Both the position numbers and the translations under genes were made by a program. This document shows positions 12,261-23,512 of a DNA stretch of 64,000 bases, in pieces. The notes beneath the pieces are model-generated. The model made no database searches. It saw only the letters and a program-made list of their open reading frames with translations, and was not told where the DNA came from. The DNA is from Acheta domesticus (Eukaryota > Arthropoda > Insecta > Orthoptera > Gryllidae): positions 190,668,955 through 190,732,954 of the forward strand of contig JAHLJT010000631.1 of assembly GCA_031308135.1 (NCBI GenBank), given 5' to 3'. How positions within the stretch are numbered: the stretch's first letter is position 1; every line of letters starts with the position of its first letter.

Positions 12261-12518
12261 AATTATTTCAAAACATTTATTTCAAATAAATAGAAACGTA
12301 AAAATAAATCCAAAATAAATAATATAAGTATATCAAAAATAAATAAAGCTCCCCACCAAAATAAATAGAACTCTTCAAAAGAGTGTAATAAATAAAATAT
12401 CAGAATAAAAGCTTTAAAATAAATTTTAGAAATAATTTTAAAATAAATTTTTGTATCTGAATTCCCTTCCTCCACATTTCTGAAGAAGCATTTGGTTTGA
12501 ATTGGGAGAGGTGTGAAG
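12260..12518 (-). promoter_or_regulatory. AU-rich 3' UTR of the complete beta-tubulin
   Basis: Directly after the stop codon the transcript strand carries at least five ATTTATTT-type motifs and an AATAAA at 12281-12276. AUUUA clusters are known mRNA-decay elements, and AATAAA is the usual poly(A) signal. The mRNA end is inferred, not shown. Confidence 0.4.
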
Positions 12519-15500
12519 TTATTCTCCTTCATCACCATATTCTCCATCATCTTCACCTCCCGCCTCCTGGTATTGCTGATATTCCGAAATCAAGTCGTTC
12601 AAGTTCGACTCAGCCTCCGTGAACTCCATCTCGTCCATGCCCTCACCCAAGTACCAGTGCAAGAAAGCCTTGCGACGGAACATGGAGGTAAAATGCTCCG
12701 TCATTCGCTTGAAAAGCTCCACAACAGCTGTCGTGTTACCCAGGAATGTAACAGACATCTTCAAACCTCGAGGCGGGATGTCGCAGACGGCCGTCTTGAT
12801 GTGGTCCGGAATCCACTCCACGAAGTAGCTGCAATTCTTATTTTGCACGTTGAGCATCTGCTCGTCCACCTCCTTGACTGACATGCGGCCTCGGAACATG
12901 GCGGCCGCCGTGAGGTAGCGGCCGTGGCGCGGGTCGCACGCCGCCATCATGTTCTTGGCGTCGAACATCTGCTGGGTGAGTTCTGGCACGGTGAGGCAGC
13001 GGTACTGCTGGCTGCCTCGAGATGTGAGCGGCGCGAAGCCGGGAACGAAGAAGTGGAGGCGAGGGAAGGGCACCATGTTGACTGCCAGTTTTCGTAAATC
13101 GGCATTGAGCTGGCCGGGGAAGCGAAGGCACGTGGTTACTCCCGACATGGTGACGGAGACCAAGTGGTTGAGGTCACCAAATGTTGGACACGTTAGCTTC
13201 AGTGTGCGGAAACAAATATCATACAAGGCTTCGTTGTCGATGCAGAAAGTGAGATCTGTGTTCTCCAGTAAAATGTGAACGGATAGCACAGAATTATACG
13301 GCTCCACCACGGTGTCGGATACCTATGAGGAAATCGAAATAGATTGATGAGAAGTCTTTAATATTACGAAATAATGTTGAGAGAGATTAACGAGATCAAC
13401 GTAAGATGGGTTGTCTTTAATATATTTAAAATATTTTATTCATGGTATTAAAGTTTTCAATTATTTCTGACAAATGTTGATCGAACTAATATTTAAAAAA
13501 AATAGTATTTCTTTCTTTAAATGTTTGCTTTGATACCGCGTTAAACATGGGATGGCTTCATTTCAATTAAAAAATATGACGCTGTTACACATGTGGAAAC
13601 TTTGAGTATCTGTAGGAATCGTATTGACAAATGTTATGTATAACGCGACCAAACGAATTGTAGGACTGAAGAGGGAACGGCGCATATGAGAACCAACAAC
13701 GGCAAAGTGGCGTCGCGCTTTAGAGCTGGGGCGGTTAAGTCTAGTGCATTAATGCTCTGTTCCAAAGTAATGAAGTATTTTTGCATTACATAGTACGTCA
13801 TGCTAATTAATCAGCCCAATTAGTTTTTAAAGATGATTTTTCATAGAAACATTACTTTAACCACACAGAAAGTAGTTAATAATTTGATCATTCATTAACG
13901 ATTTGAAACACATCTCCATTACGTTGTATTTGATTAGAATCTGAAAGTCAAACAAAAAATTCCTGGATGTTTTTGATTAAATCGAATAATGTAATGTACT
14001 CATTTTGTAGAATTTTTTGTGTAGCATGACGAACTGATGATTACTTTCAGGGACTCAAAATATTTCTGTTCTTTACATGGTAATCTGTATTTTTTAATAT
14101 AATAATCGAATGAATCCGCATTTTCTCGTGGTTTTAAATGAACTATAATGGGTATTGTTGAACCTTATATGACATTACAAGAGAGCCATCGTCCACCGAT
14201 TACACGTTTTGATCTAGATAAGTGCTTTAGTTTTCAGTTGCACTGAGTTTACTGAATAGTTCTGTGTCTTTCTCTCTGAAGCAGAACTAATCGCAGTGCT
14301 ACCCTCATCGTCAGTTCTACACTTGGTCGAGTTATACGTTTATTAAATAACCATAAATACGCTTCATACCTTTCCTGAAGGGAAGACGCTGAAGGTGGCG
14401 AGGATGCGGTCGGGGTACTCCTCCCGGAGCTTGGACATGAGCAGCGTGCCTAAGCCAGAGCCCGTGCCGCCTCCCAAGGAGTGGGCCAGCTGGAAGCCCT
14501 GCAGACAGTCGCAGCCCTCCGCTTCCTTCCTGGCCACGTCCATCACCGAGTCCACCAACTCGGCGCCCTCGGTGTAGTGGCCCTTGGCCCAGTTGTTGCC
14601 GGCGCCGGACTGCCCGAAGACGAAGTTGTCAGGGCGGAAAAGTTGTCCAAATGGACTGGCGCGGACGGCGTCCATGGTGCCAGGCTCCAAATCGACGAGC
14701 ACGGCACGTGGAACGTATTTCCCACCTTGTAACACGAATTGGAATAATTGATTCTAACTTTTTTTCATTTTGTATGAGTTTAAAATAGTTTACCATTTAC
14801 AATAGATATCCTCGTTTGCATCAATATCATCGATAATTTTTAAAATATTTTAATTCTTATTTATTGTTTTATGCTAAGGGTTTTAGTTGAATAGAGTAAC
14901 CGTTCCAAAATTGCGTTTTATTTTGAATGTGGAATTTTATAGTGGTGATATGGTCAGTTTTGTTTACAGGATATTTGCTTGCCGACAATGTATCTACTTT
15001 TAATGTTACAATGTAATTGTTTAATTGATGTAATTATTCAAATTTTCTCCTATATTAGGTTCAATAATTTAAGATGTTATTAAGTCAAGTTTATCCGTTT
15101 ATTAAAACGACGTTTCATACAGGCTCATCTTCACCATTTCCATCGGCATCACGTATACGCTATGCACAAGTTCACAATATTGTTAAAACTTCACAGTGGA
15201 CTAGCTACAGACGTGCTACGTGTGCGCAATGTATACACGATGCAGGGGGAAACTATGGTTTACCCTGTGTGATGGCAGAACACAAGGCTCTTTTAACATG
15301 GAATAAAACATTTTATAAAAACCTGGAGATGAAGAGCAGTCTCTTTGATACATTTTAATTCATGGATAAAGTTGATTTGATAACTTCTTAATTGGCCGTA
15401 CCAATTTTAAGGAGAAAATTGGAATAATTATGTGCATCATTACGAATTAACTATTCTTTGTCTCATTCTCGTAAAGAACAAGACATGCATGTTCCTATGA

Positions 15501-16144
15501 CACGCATTTTTACATATTTAAAAATCTGAGGTAATTTAACGTAGGCTTGAATAGACTCACGCTGAGAGAACGCTCCCGAAAGAAACTTAATAAATTTGTT
15601 GCCCCTGACATCATTTGCTGAACACCATCTAAATATAGTGTCAACAAGGGTTTAACATATTACGATCTTTCTCGATTCGTAGTAGGGTTCCAGTGTGGTA
15701 ACGCATTTACTCTACATGTACTACGTTAATAGGCTCTGCTATAATAGGAATACAGCAATTTTTAATTTAGTCATCGAATTACAATCATATTTTTCGAATT
15801 AATTTTTTTTATCCTCCCAACATTGAAAAATATTAGGGTGAAATAATCGTATTATGATGTTTACCTGTAGCCTCCACGTAATACACGTTTATTCTTTCAA
15901 GCTGTAAGTCGGAATCTCCATGATAACATCCAGTTGGGTCAATACCGTGTTCATCGGATATCACTTCCCAAAACTGAAATTACGTATGCAAATAATGGCT
16001 AGTGCATTATACTCCAATGTTTTTTTGCAAACAAATTGAATATCATTAAATGTAAATGCACAAAAATTGTGTAATCTGTTTTCTTACCTTAGCTCCTACT
16101 TGATTGCCACATTGGCCAGCTTGGAGATGCACGATTTCACGCAT
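12519..16144 (-). CDS. beta-tubulin, complete divergent isotype, 4 exons
   Basis: Full-length beta-tubulin of 441 residues. Exons: 16144-16088 (MREIVHLQ...GAK), 15973-15865 ([12 protein letters not shown]...VEAT), 14725-14370 ([15 protein letters not shown]...SVFPSGK) and 13322-12519 ([12 protein letters not shown]... to the TAA). All introns are GT-AG, of 114, 1139 and 1047 bp, in phases 0, 1 and 0. The MREI autoregulation tag, GTP-loop [17 protein letters not shown]-type helix, [20 protein letters not shown] and [12 protein letters not shown] blocks are present. Oddities: Ala165, Phe170, Gly173; Leu198 for the nearly invariant Glu198; Phe200; and a tail [15 protein letters not shown] instead of the common EGEF-type ending. 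Start chosen at MREI. No stop or frameshift is seen. It probably serves a specialised microtubule array such as sperm axoneme or meiotic spindle; that role is inferred from the divergence and the upstream X-box-like motif. Confidence 0.95.
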
Positions 16145-17348
16145 GTTGATTAATAAATTGGTTTTCTACTTCAAAAGGAATTGTTTATTCGAAATTATTC
16201 GAATAATTCGAATAAAATCGAAGAAGGTATTCTTCTGTAAGGTATGGTTTGAATAGACGTAGTTCGTTTTCTTGCAATTACAGTAATTGCTACGAAACTT
16301 TTTTAATTTCGGTCCCAAAATAGCAAAACTATTAATTTGAAGGCATACGGTTACCAAATATCTGCTATTTGAATTTAATTTAACTAGTCATTTCGAGAAA
16401 ATCACTAATTTCCACGACCCCTGTTTTGCACCCCACCCACCCGAGAACGTACTAATTTAAACAAATCCATGGAAACGAATTTAGAAGCTTTTTATTTCAG
16501 TATTGTTTTGTTTCATTGTCACATGTCAATGAATTACACGCATCTGCAAAATACAAAGATGTTGGATAGTATTACGTAGATAGCACATGTAGCGCTAGTG
16601 TAGAGTTACAAATTGAAGGCTGCGCTTTGCGCCATATTGTAAGCCACTAGTTCTCTGGCAGGTGCTGGCAGGCGGCTGGCAGGCGTGTTGTGTGTCCGTG
16701 CATGAACAGTTGTGCGTGTTTCCCATGTAAATTATTATTGTGCTGTACTTTTGTCTTGCTGTACAAAGATTGCATTCTTATGTATCAATAAAAATGTATA
16801 ATGAAAATGTCTTAGTTCTGTCTTTATCTACAGAAATATTGGGAATTATAATTTGACCAATACGAAAATAATAATATAACATTTATTGGATGTGGGTTGA
16901 AAGGGCACAAATTTCAAGTCAAATAACTCGAGCTATTTCCAATTACGTTTTTCGTAAGATACGTTTACATTTTTTGTAATTTATTAATCGTAGTTAATAG
17001 GAATATTTACAATGTGATATCGAAGTTTTGAGTCCGTAATATCCCGTGAAAATTGCGTTAAGATACTGTGTTATAGGACCGCGTTCGCATTTGCCTACAA
17101 TATGGTGGAGAGCGCAATGTTCAATTTGTTACGCTCATGGAGCTAAGAATATAGTTACGCTCAAAAACGTAATATAGTACTAGACCTATCCTCCTGCCCT
17201 TCGGAGCGCTGCAAATTGAACACTTCGCGATCCGCCATGTTGATGGCAATTGTGATGGCAATAGCCGAAACGCATGTGTGTTTATGTGCGTTTATGTGCT
17301 CTTTGTTTATGTGCGTTTAATTTAAAACAAAGTTTATAGTGAAACATT
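16145..17348. other. 5' flank of beta-tubulin; no gene seen
   Basis: Contains the X-box-like site at 16467-16477. Two short patches (16610-16640 and 17200-17235) both mention a GCGC...CAAATTGAA block and may be remnants of an old repeat. Nothing codes convincingly. Confidence 0.4.
16467..16477 (-). promoter_or_regulatory. X-box-like (RFX) site upstream of beta-tubulin
   Basis: CCATGGAAACG on the plus strand, 323 bp before the start codon, identical to the 11 bases at 7049-7059 ahead of the paralogue. Nearby C-rich CCCACCCACCC resembles CCCGCCCAC at the other gene. Regulatory meaning is inferred from conservation between the duplicates. Confidence 0.4.
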
Positions 17349-18366
17349 ATGGTCACTTCGTGTGCAGCATTCGGTTCTACGAATCGAAATACGAAGAATT
17401 GTAAAAAATCCTTTTACAAGTAAGTAGTATATGTAAGATGTGTATATAATAAAACTCCTCTTATAAAAATACTATACTAATTCATTCAATATATTGATTA
17501 TATTACTTGAACATTTCATTTGGAGAATTACATGCAACACCGATATTTTGCCCTTACAGATTCCCGCTGAAGAATAAACCTTTATTACAAAAGTGGTTAA
17601 ATGCTGTGAAAAGATAGGGATTCCTCCCCACGGATTACCATCAACTGTGTTCTGATCATTTCACTCCAAGTGATTATGGATTGGAGGCGAAAAGAGAAAT
17701 TTAAAACTAATGCTGTACCTTCTGTTTTTAATTTCCCTGAACATTTACAAGCTAAGGTATGTACATTCCATAAGTGTTGTCACAAATGGCATACAAATTT
17801 GCACTTAAAACTAAACTATTTAAATTTGGAGGTTATGAATTATTGTTGTCACAAATGGCATACAAATTTGCACTTAAAAACTAAACTATTTAAGTTTGAA
17901 GGTTATGAATTATAACTTATGACTAATTAGTGAACTCATTTTTATGCATGCAATTTCAGGAAAAAGTGTCTCGCCAGGTGAAGCATAATGTAGAAAGTAC
18001 CAGTAGTGCACCACAAACTTCTGATTTACCCTCATCTGATATCGAGGAATTGATATTTGATGACAGGTCAAGTGCTCACATTCTTAAAGAACATAATTAT
18101 ACATTTAGTAGTAGTCCATCTAAAGTCAGAGATAAATTGGAGAAATGATAGAAAGAAAGCAAAGTATTGTGGAGGGAGTTTGGGACTAATTTACTGTAAA
18201 ATTTCCAAATGCAACAGACAAACAAAGAAGATTGCAGAATTATCAGATGTACTAAAGAAACTGAAAGATGAAAATCTTGTGAATGAATGGACTGCTGGCA
18301 TTTTGAATGTTAAATCTTTGCAAAGAAATATAACGCTGACCCAACGGATGAACTCAAGACTTGGGT
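17349..18366 (+). pseudogene. THAP-domain protein pseudogene with introns
   Basis: Exon 1 (17349-17419) encodes MVTSCAAFGSTNRNTKNCKKSFY. Exon 2 (17560-17756) continues KFPLKNKPLLQKWLNAV...YHQLCSDHFTPSDYG...NAVPSVFNFPEHLQAK. Exon 3 (from 17960) has a Ser/Thr-rich linker, HNYTFSSSPSKVRDKLEK, and then a shifted frame with the coiled-coil-like KKIAELSDVLKKLKDENL. The order THAP zinc finger, linker, leucine-rich coil fits THAP proteins, which bind DNA and in part derive from P-element-like transposases. GT-AG introns are kept, so this is not a processed copy. It is broken: Ser10 replaces the second zinc Cys, a TAG interrupts exon 2 after NAVKR, a frameshift precedes LKTNAVPS, and another follows KLEK. 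I see no downstream RNase H-like transposase domain. Confidence 0.75.
17775..17913. repeat. 69-bp tandem duplication in THAP intron 2
   Basis: The unit starting TGTTGTCACAAATGGCATAC occurs at 17775-17843 and again at 17844-17913 with only a few differences. It is a recent local duplication with no coding role. Confidence 0.9.
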
Positions 18367-18370
18367 AGCC

Positions 18371-19210
18371 AAGTACACTTTCATTTTTTGATTTTTAAAA
18401 TGAATGTGCAGGTTTTTCAATTTGTTTGCCCCACTGAAATTTTCCTCATATTGAATATTGTTTAAATGGGATATGTACCGCCCACATAATTGCTCTGTCC
18501 ATATGATCATACAAAACTTTCTGATCACCAAAATATTTCTTATTAATTTTATCATGTGACAGGCATCGTATAAAATATACACTCTCTCATCTGTTACATG
18601 TGGAAAACAAAGCTACTTTTAATTACAGATTTTTTCATGTTGATACATATAACTTAATGTTTTATTGTAGCATTTATTTCCGAAACACCATATCTGTTTG
18701 TTCAGCTCGCGTGCTCACTGCTCACCATAGGAGTAGTGGACTTTGGCAAAATATAACAATATTATTCTATTTTGATTTTGACAGTTATTCCCTGAAGAAC
18801 CGAACACATCCACAGAATTATAGTGATTTGTTATTTAAATTATTTTGAAGTAATTGAAATTTGTCGAATGATAAAGAATCATGATAGTTACAGGAAAAGT
18901 AAACATTTTATCTTGTAAATAGATAATAGTATACGGTTAATAAATAGTATAGAGATACAAGGTACGTAAGTTATAAAAAAACAATTCGAGATAGTGTGTT
19001 TTGTACTCTTATACGAATATTATTCATGCCTTCTATTCCATGAATTTTACATGATACCCACCATTTCTCTTTTCAATATTTTATGTAATTTGATCTACTG
19101 CGTGTATTTCCAAATATATTTAAAGTTTTAGACCCATTGAAAGAGCATTGAATCTGATTTACATGAAAAATACACAAACGTTTAATTCAAAATGAATACC
19201 CATGTTTTTT
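18371..19210. other. AT-rich, no gene seen
   Basis: No repeat, RNA or coding signal is recognised. Confidence 0.4.
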
Positions 19211-19229
19211 AAATGTACTTTACGTTGAC

Positions 19230-19650
19230 TATTCTCCCGAATTCCAGTCGATTCTCTCTGCGATTCTTTTGGATATTTGCGGTCGAAACCTTTTTCTACG
19301 CACGTCAGATTTCGCAGATAGTGCATCGGAGAGCGGGCGAGTTCGCCGTTAAATTGGACGAGTCGGGCGGGGCTGCGAGATCAAAGCCGCGGCCTCTCCC
19401 CGAAATTCATTAGCTTCTCGCCACATAAAGCCGCGGCGCCGCGGTGCCCCGGTGGATGTCGTCCTCCTCCACCCCCGATCTCACGGAGAGCGAGATTTGC
19501 GAGGCGGGGCTCTCCGAAAAATACCGCTGTTTACACCAAATAAAATACTCCCCCTCCCGTGCGTTCGGCTACGCGAGTTTTATGCGAGGCTTGTTTAAAC
19601 CCTCAACCGATTTTACGCCACATTTTGGTCTTAAAATTAGCTTTATAATG
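19230..19650. other. GC-rich island, possible conserved non-coding element
   Basis: A sharply GC-richer block stands in AT-rich surroundings. It has the 14-bp palindrome CCGCGGCGCCGCGG at 19431-19444 and nearby homeodomain-like cores (AAATTCATTAGC, CACATAAAG). Open frames are short and without family motifs. It could be an enhancer, promoter island or undetected exon. I cannot decide between these. Confidence 0.3.
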
Positions 19651-19689
19651 GAAGGTAAATACAACCATATGTACTCTATTGCGAAATGA

Positions 19690-21716
19690 GAATATATTAA
19701 CTGTTTGCGTGGATGTTTAGGTGTTTTAATTGCATTTATTTTGGTTGCTTGTAAAAAAAGAATATTATTTACTGAATTACGAACCGATAAACTTGTTTGT
19801 TCTGTAATCTGATTGTTAATTTGTAATAATTTGAGAGACGTCGTGAAACAAATTTTATCCTTTTATTGCATAGCTTTTCATATTTGGGAAAGTGTAGAAT
19901 ATGTTTAAAATGCCTCTGAGTATTTTCTAGTGAACCAAAAATTACACGAACGTAAGTTTCTTATAAAGGCAAAAGTAACTAGTTTCTTTGGGAGATGCTG
20001 AGAATCCTATAAATTGTTTTTAATTGAAAAAAAAATTAAAAAACGCGGTTAAGTAAGTTCTCTCTCATTATTAGTGAATTCACAACAAATTCTGAAAATA
20101 AGTTACTGGAATGAATACAGATTATTATAAACGATAAAACCTTAAAGTTTCCAACTGAATGAAATTTGAGAATACTTACCAAACTTGTGTCGATTAAATA
20201 CATGTTTAATCGGATCAAACGACAGATAACAGGCCGACACCATCATATATTCTGAAGTCTCTGGAGAAAAGTATATAAGAAATGGTTGAAGACACAAAAA
20301 GAAATCGGTGACAGAGAGGAAACGTAGATAAAGAAACATTTTATATTACGAATACTTTATATGTGAGATGGTTCATTAAGACATATAAATTCTGAGTTTT
20401 TAAATAGTTTTCAAAATTGTACGTTTTCTGACGCTTATATTTGTGTTTTAATTTTCTCAATGGAAGATTATAAAATTTAAATGAATATAGAAAAAGGGCT
20501 ACAGTATTTTTTTATTTTATCCCAAAAACAGATAAAACTGTGTGTGACGTGAAACGAAGGGAAGAATATTCTTAATTCTGAGTTCCCTACCCTAAACCAT
20601 ATACAAGTTGAATTATGAATACAGAAATAAGGAGCGTTTTTGGCAGGAATTGTTAACAACATATTCGCTCCGATGTAATGAAATCTATTTTCAAAGCAAA
20701 TTAGCTATATATTTGGGTTCTTGCACCTCAATATGTCCTTTGTGAAGGAATATACTTCCGTTGTGACAACATGGAAAACGGTAATTTGCTTAACTATATT
20801 TCCCACCAAACTCCAAAAGCCGTACACAGGTAATTGAAGTTACAATAATGTTCAGAAGCAAACCAAGGGGGCATCTCAGCATTTGATTACGGGATATGAG
20901 AAACTGGACGAAACATCTGATCGAGATGGGGGTCATTGACCGAGAAGCTGAGGTACAATACGTGTTTCAGGTTGTTTAGAATTAGGCAGTCCAAATGGTA
21001 AATAATACAGTAAATATGATAGTTAAAGTTTATATTAATTTCCTATTTGATTTCCTTTTTCATTTAATTTCACAATCAAATTCATTTTATGCTTCTTTCC
21101 GTTTTAATTTAAACAAACCATATAGAAGTATGCATTCAGATGTTATGTTCCAATTTAGAACTGTGCAGTTTCTTCGTTAAATATTGAAGGCTTTCTCAGA
21201 AATTCTTCGTGCATGGGATTAAATGTTCTACTTTTACTCCATTCGTAGATGCTTTCAGAAGGAGCAAAATATACAAAGAACAGTTCAATTGATTACCTTT
21301 TGCGTCGTTACCCTGTAAACTCTGTTATTTCCGTAAACCGAGTTAAAACTCATTCAGTATATTCCTTGTATTAATGTAACACTTAAAAGACTTTTCAGAG
21401 AGTTGAGGCCAACTGGTAGACGGTTGTTAAATGGGAAAAGTTTATAGGACCACAAAAGCGATACCAGCTGTTCCCAGGATTGCGGAGAAAAAGTTTGTCC
21501 ATTCTTTAACAAGCAAGTTAAACGTGCCGAACGCAGTTAATAAGATATTTCACGAACGTAAACTGCAAAACGAGCTTACCAAAATGAACGTTTCATTTCA
21601 CATTTTGCGTTGATTTTTCTGCCATTATGTTATCTGCACAATAGATGTTTTTTTAATATATCTGCCCAATTATGTGTATCCAATTTGAATTTTCTTAGCA
21701 ATATACTCGCAATGTA
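19690..21716. other. AT-rich, no gene seen
   Basis: Only short open frames of no recognisable family. No inverted repeats or tandem arrays stand out. Confidence 0.4.
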
Positions 21717-23510
21717 GGGTAAATGGTACAGTGATTGGCCACTTAAGAATTGTGACCGTATTAACTCATTCGAAAAGTAAAATTTTGAAAATTGGCTACT
21801 CACTTTCTACTGTCCAATGGTCCTTTTACTTATCCCAAACGTAATTTCTATTGGGAAATTAATATTACGTTGTTAAATATTTTTTTCATAACAACGTGTC
21901 ATTTCGTACAGTGATTGGCCACCATGATGACAGTGATTTGCCTCTGAATTATTTTTAACAGAAAAAAACTAGTCTAACGATATATTCAATTAATTATTAT
22001 ATTACCCATGAAAGCACACAATTTGTAAGATACAGATTTAATGTAACTTTAATATTTAAGCCCTGTTGGGGTAAATCCTCTATTTTTAAATCTGAGCATA
22101 TTCGGCTCAATTCTTATGTCAGATGTGTCTTCTGGCCGGCTTTCACAGGGAGTGTGATGACATTTTTTAATAGAAATGGACGGAATATGCTTCAAATGCA
22201 TTCGTAAAATATATCGCTTGTAATCCATTCGTTGTCACTTTCAAATCTCTCAGCAGTCTGGGACTGTTTCAGCAATATTTATGGTATCCGTTGTGTATTG
22301 ATAGATAAATCTATGCACTAAGTGACAAGTCTACTTGCTGCAAAGCAGAACATGACTGTCATATTGTCTTTTGAAGTTCTTCGTTTTACAGAGTAAACAT
22401 TCTTACTTCCTTTTTCAGCTAAAACCTTCTTGTCATTGGACGATTCAAAATTTGACTGTTCTTCAGTACAGACCCTTTTAGGATCATTTATTTTTTCACC
22501 CAAGTTACTTCCCTCGATGTACCCTAGAACTTCTTCAAATCACATTCTGATGTCTTGTTCGCTGACACATGAACTAGCGGCGGTCACTTGTCCGTTTAGT
22601 GATTATGGAATGTCTTCATAAAATGCCTTGATTCCAACCTTTTCATGGACGGTTGTTGTTGAACGGATTGGGCATTTAGTTTAGTAGCTAAAAATTGTTG
22701 AACGCTACTCTGTAGATCTTCCTTCTTCCTTGGAAAACCTTTCCTGGCTAGTTCAAGTATTTCAAGTATACACCTAACAAGGATGTCTTCGTTAGATAAT
22801 ACAATATCAGAACTTAGTGTTCTTTGTGATTTGATAAAACTAAACTAAAAGCTTGTTTTCGGAACATTAAATGATTTTTCAGCAAAACGCACAGACGACC
22901 CATATTTTTAACACATTGATGGCATTGCTATGGCATCTGCATTATACTCCTGCTTCGGCGTCTTTGGCATTGTAAAATCTCTTATTTCAGGCCCATGCAG
23001 TTTATATCTGTGTGCAATAATATTAAACTACGATTAAAAACAATCTGACAACAATCAATTAGCAGAGTGGCCAATAACACAATTCGCACACTTTCGAAGA
23101 TACAGTAATTGGTCACCTCCCTATGTCACTAAATATGCCAAAGCTAGCTTCTCATTTTCAGCTGGTATCATTGTCACTCAATAAGGGTTGTGTTTCTGAC
23201 ATATCAAGGTGATTTACTTACCGCCATAATCAACAAACAGCGCTGTTGGATATCAGGTTTCCTAAAGGAAATCTTAAGAAATCTTTACATACAATGAACA
23301 CGCACCGCACTGTTGACAAACATCCGCCATATTGGCAACAGTTGCACTCTTGCGGTCAAAGTAAATATTGCATAATACTCATAAAGCATCCCCTTCGCCA
23401 TATTACAAGCAAATTATTAGAATATGGTGTTAGATCAAGCGAGAATTCAAATTACAGTTGAAGTGGCCAATCACTGGGGGGGGGGGGGGGCAAACATTGC
23501 ACCGTTTACC
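21717..23510 (-). mobile_element. pogo/Tigger-like transposon A, 1794 bp
   Basis: Ends GGGTAAATGGTACAGTGATT... (21717 on) and, reversed, GGTAAACGGTGCAATGTTTG followed by a poly-C run and again CAGTGATTGGCCACTT. Both ends are flanked by TA (21715-21716 and 23511-23512), the target duplication of Tc1/mariner/pogo elements. A decayed transposase lies inside on the minus strand. The CAGTGATTGGCC motif is repeated internally near 21910. Confidence 0.75.
22075..22970 (-). pseudogene. pogo/Tigger-like transposase, decayed
   Basis: From the ATG at 22970 the frame starts MPKTPKQEYNADAIAM. It continues in pieces: KYGSSVRFAEKSFNVPKTSF (first helix-turn-helix), then DILVRCILEILELARKGFPR plus KKEDLQSSVQQFL (CENP-B-type second DNA-binding part). 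Later come GSKNVYSVKRRTSKDNMTVMFCF and a remnant of the IFRPFLLKN block before the catalytic Asp. These match the N-terminal and early DDE regions of pogo/Tigger transposases in order. Several stops and frameshifts occur, and the central and C-terminal catalytic parts are missing or unreadable, so it is dead. Confidence 0.7.
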
Positions 23511-23512
23511 TA

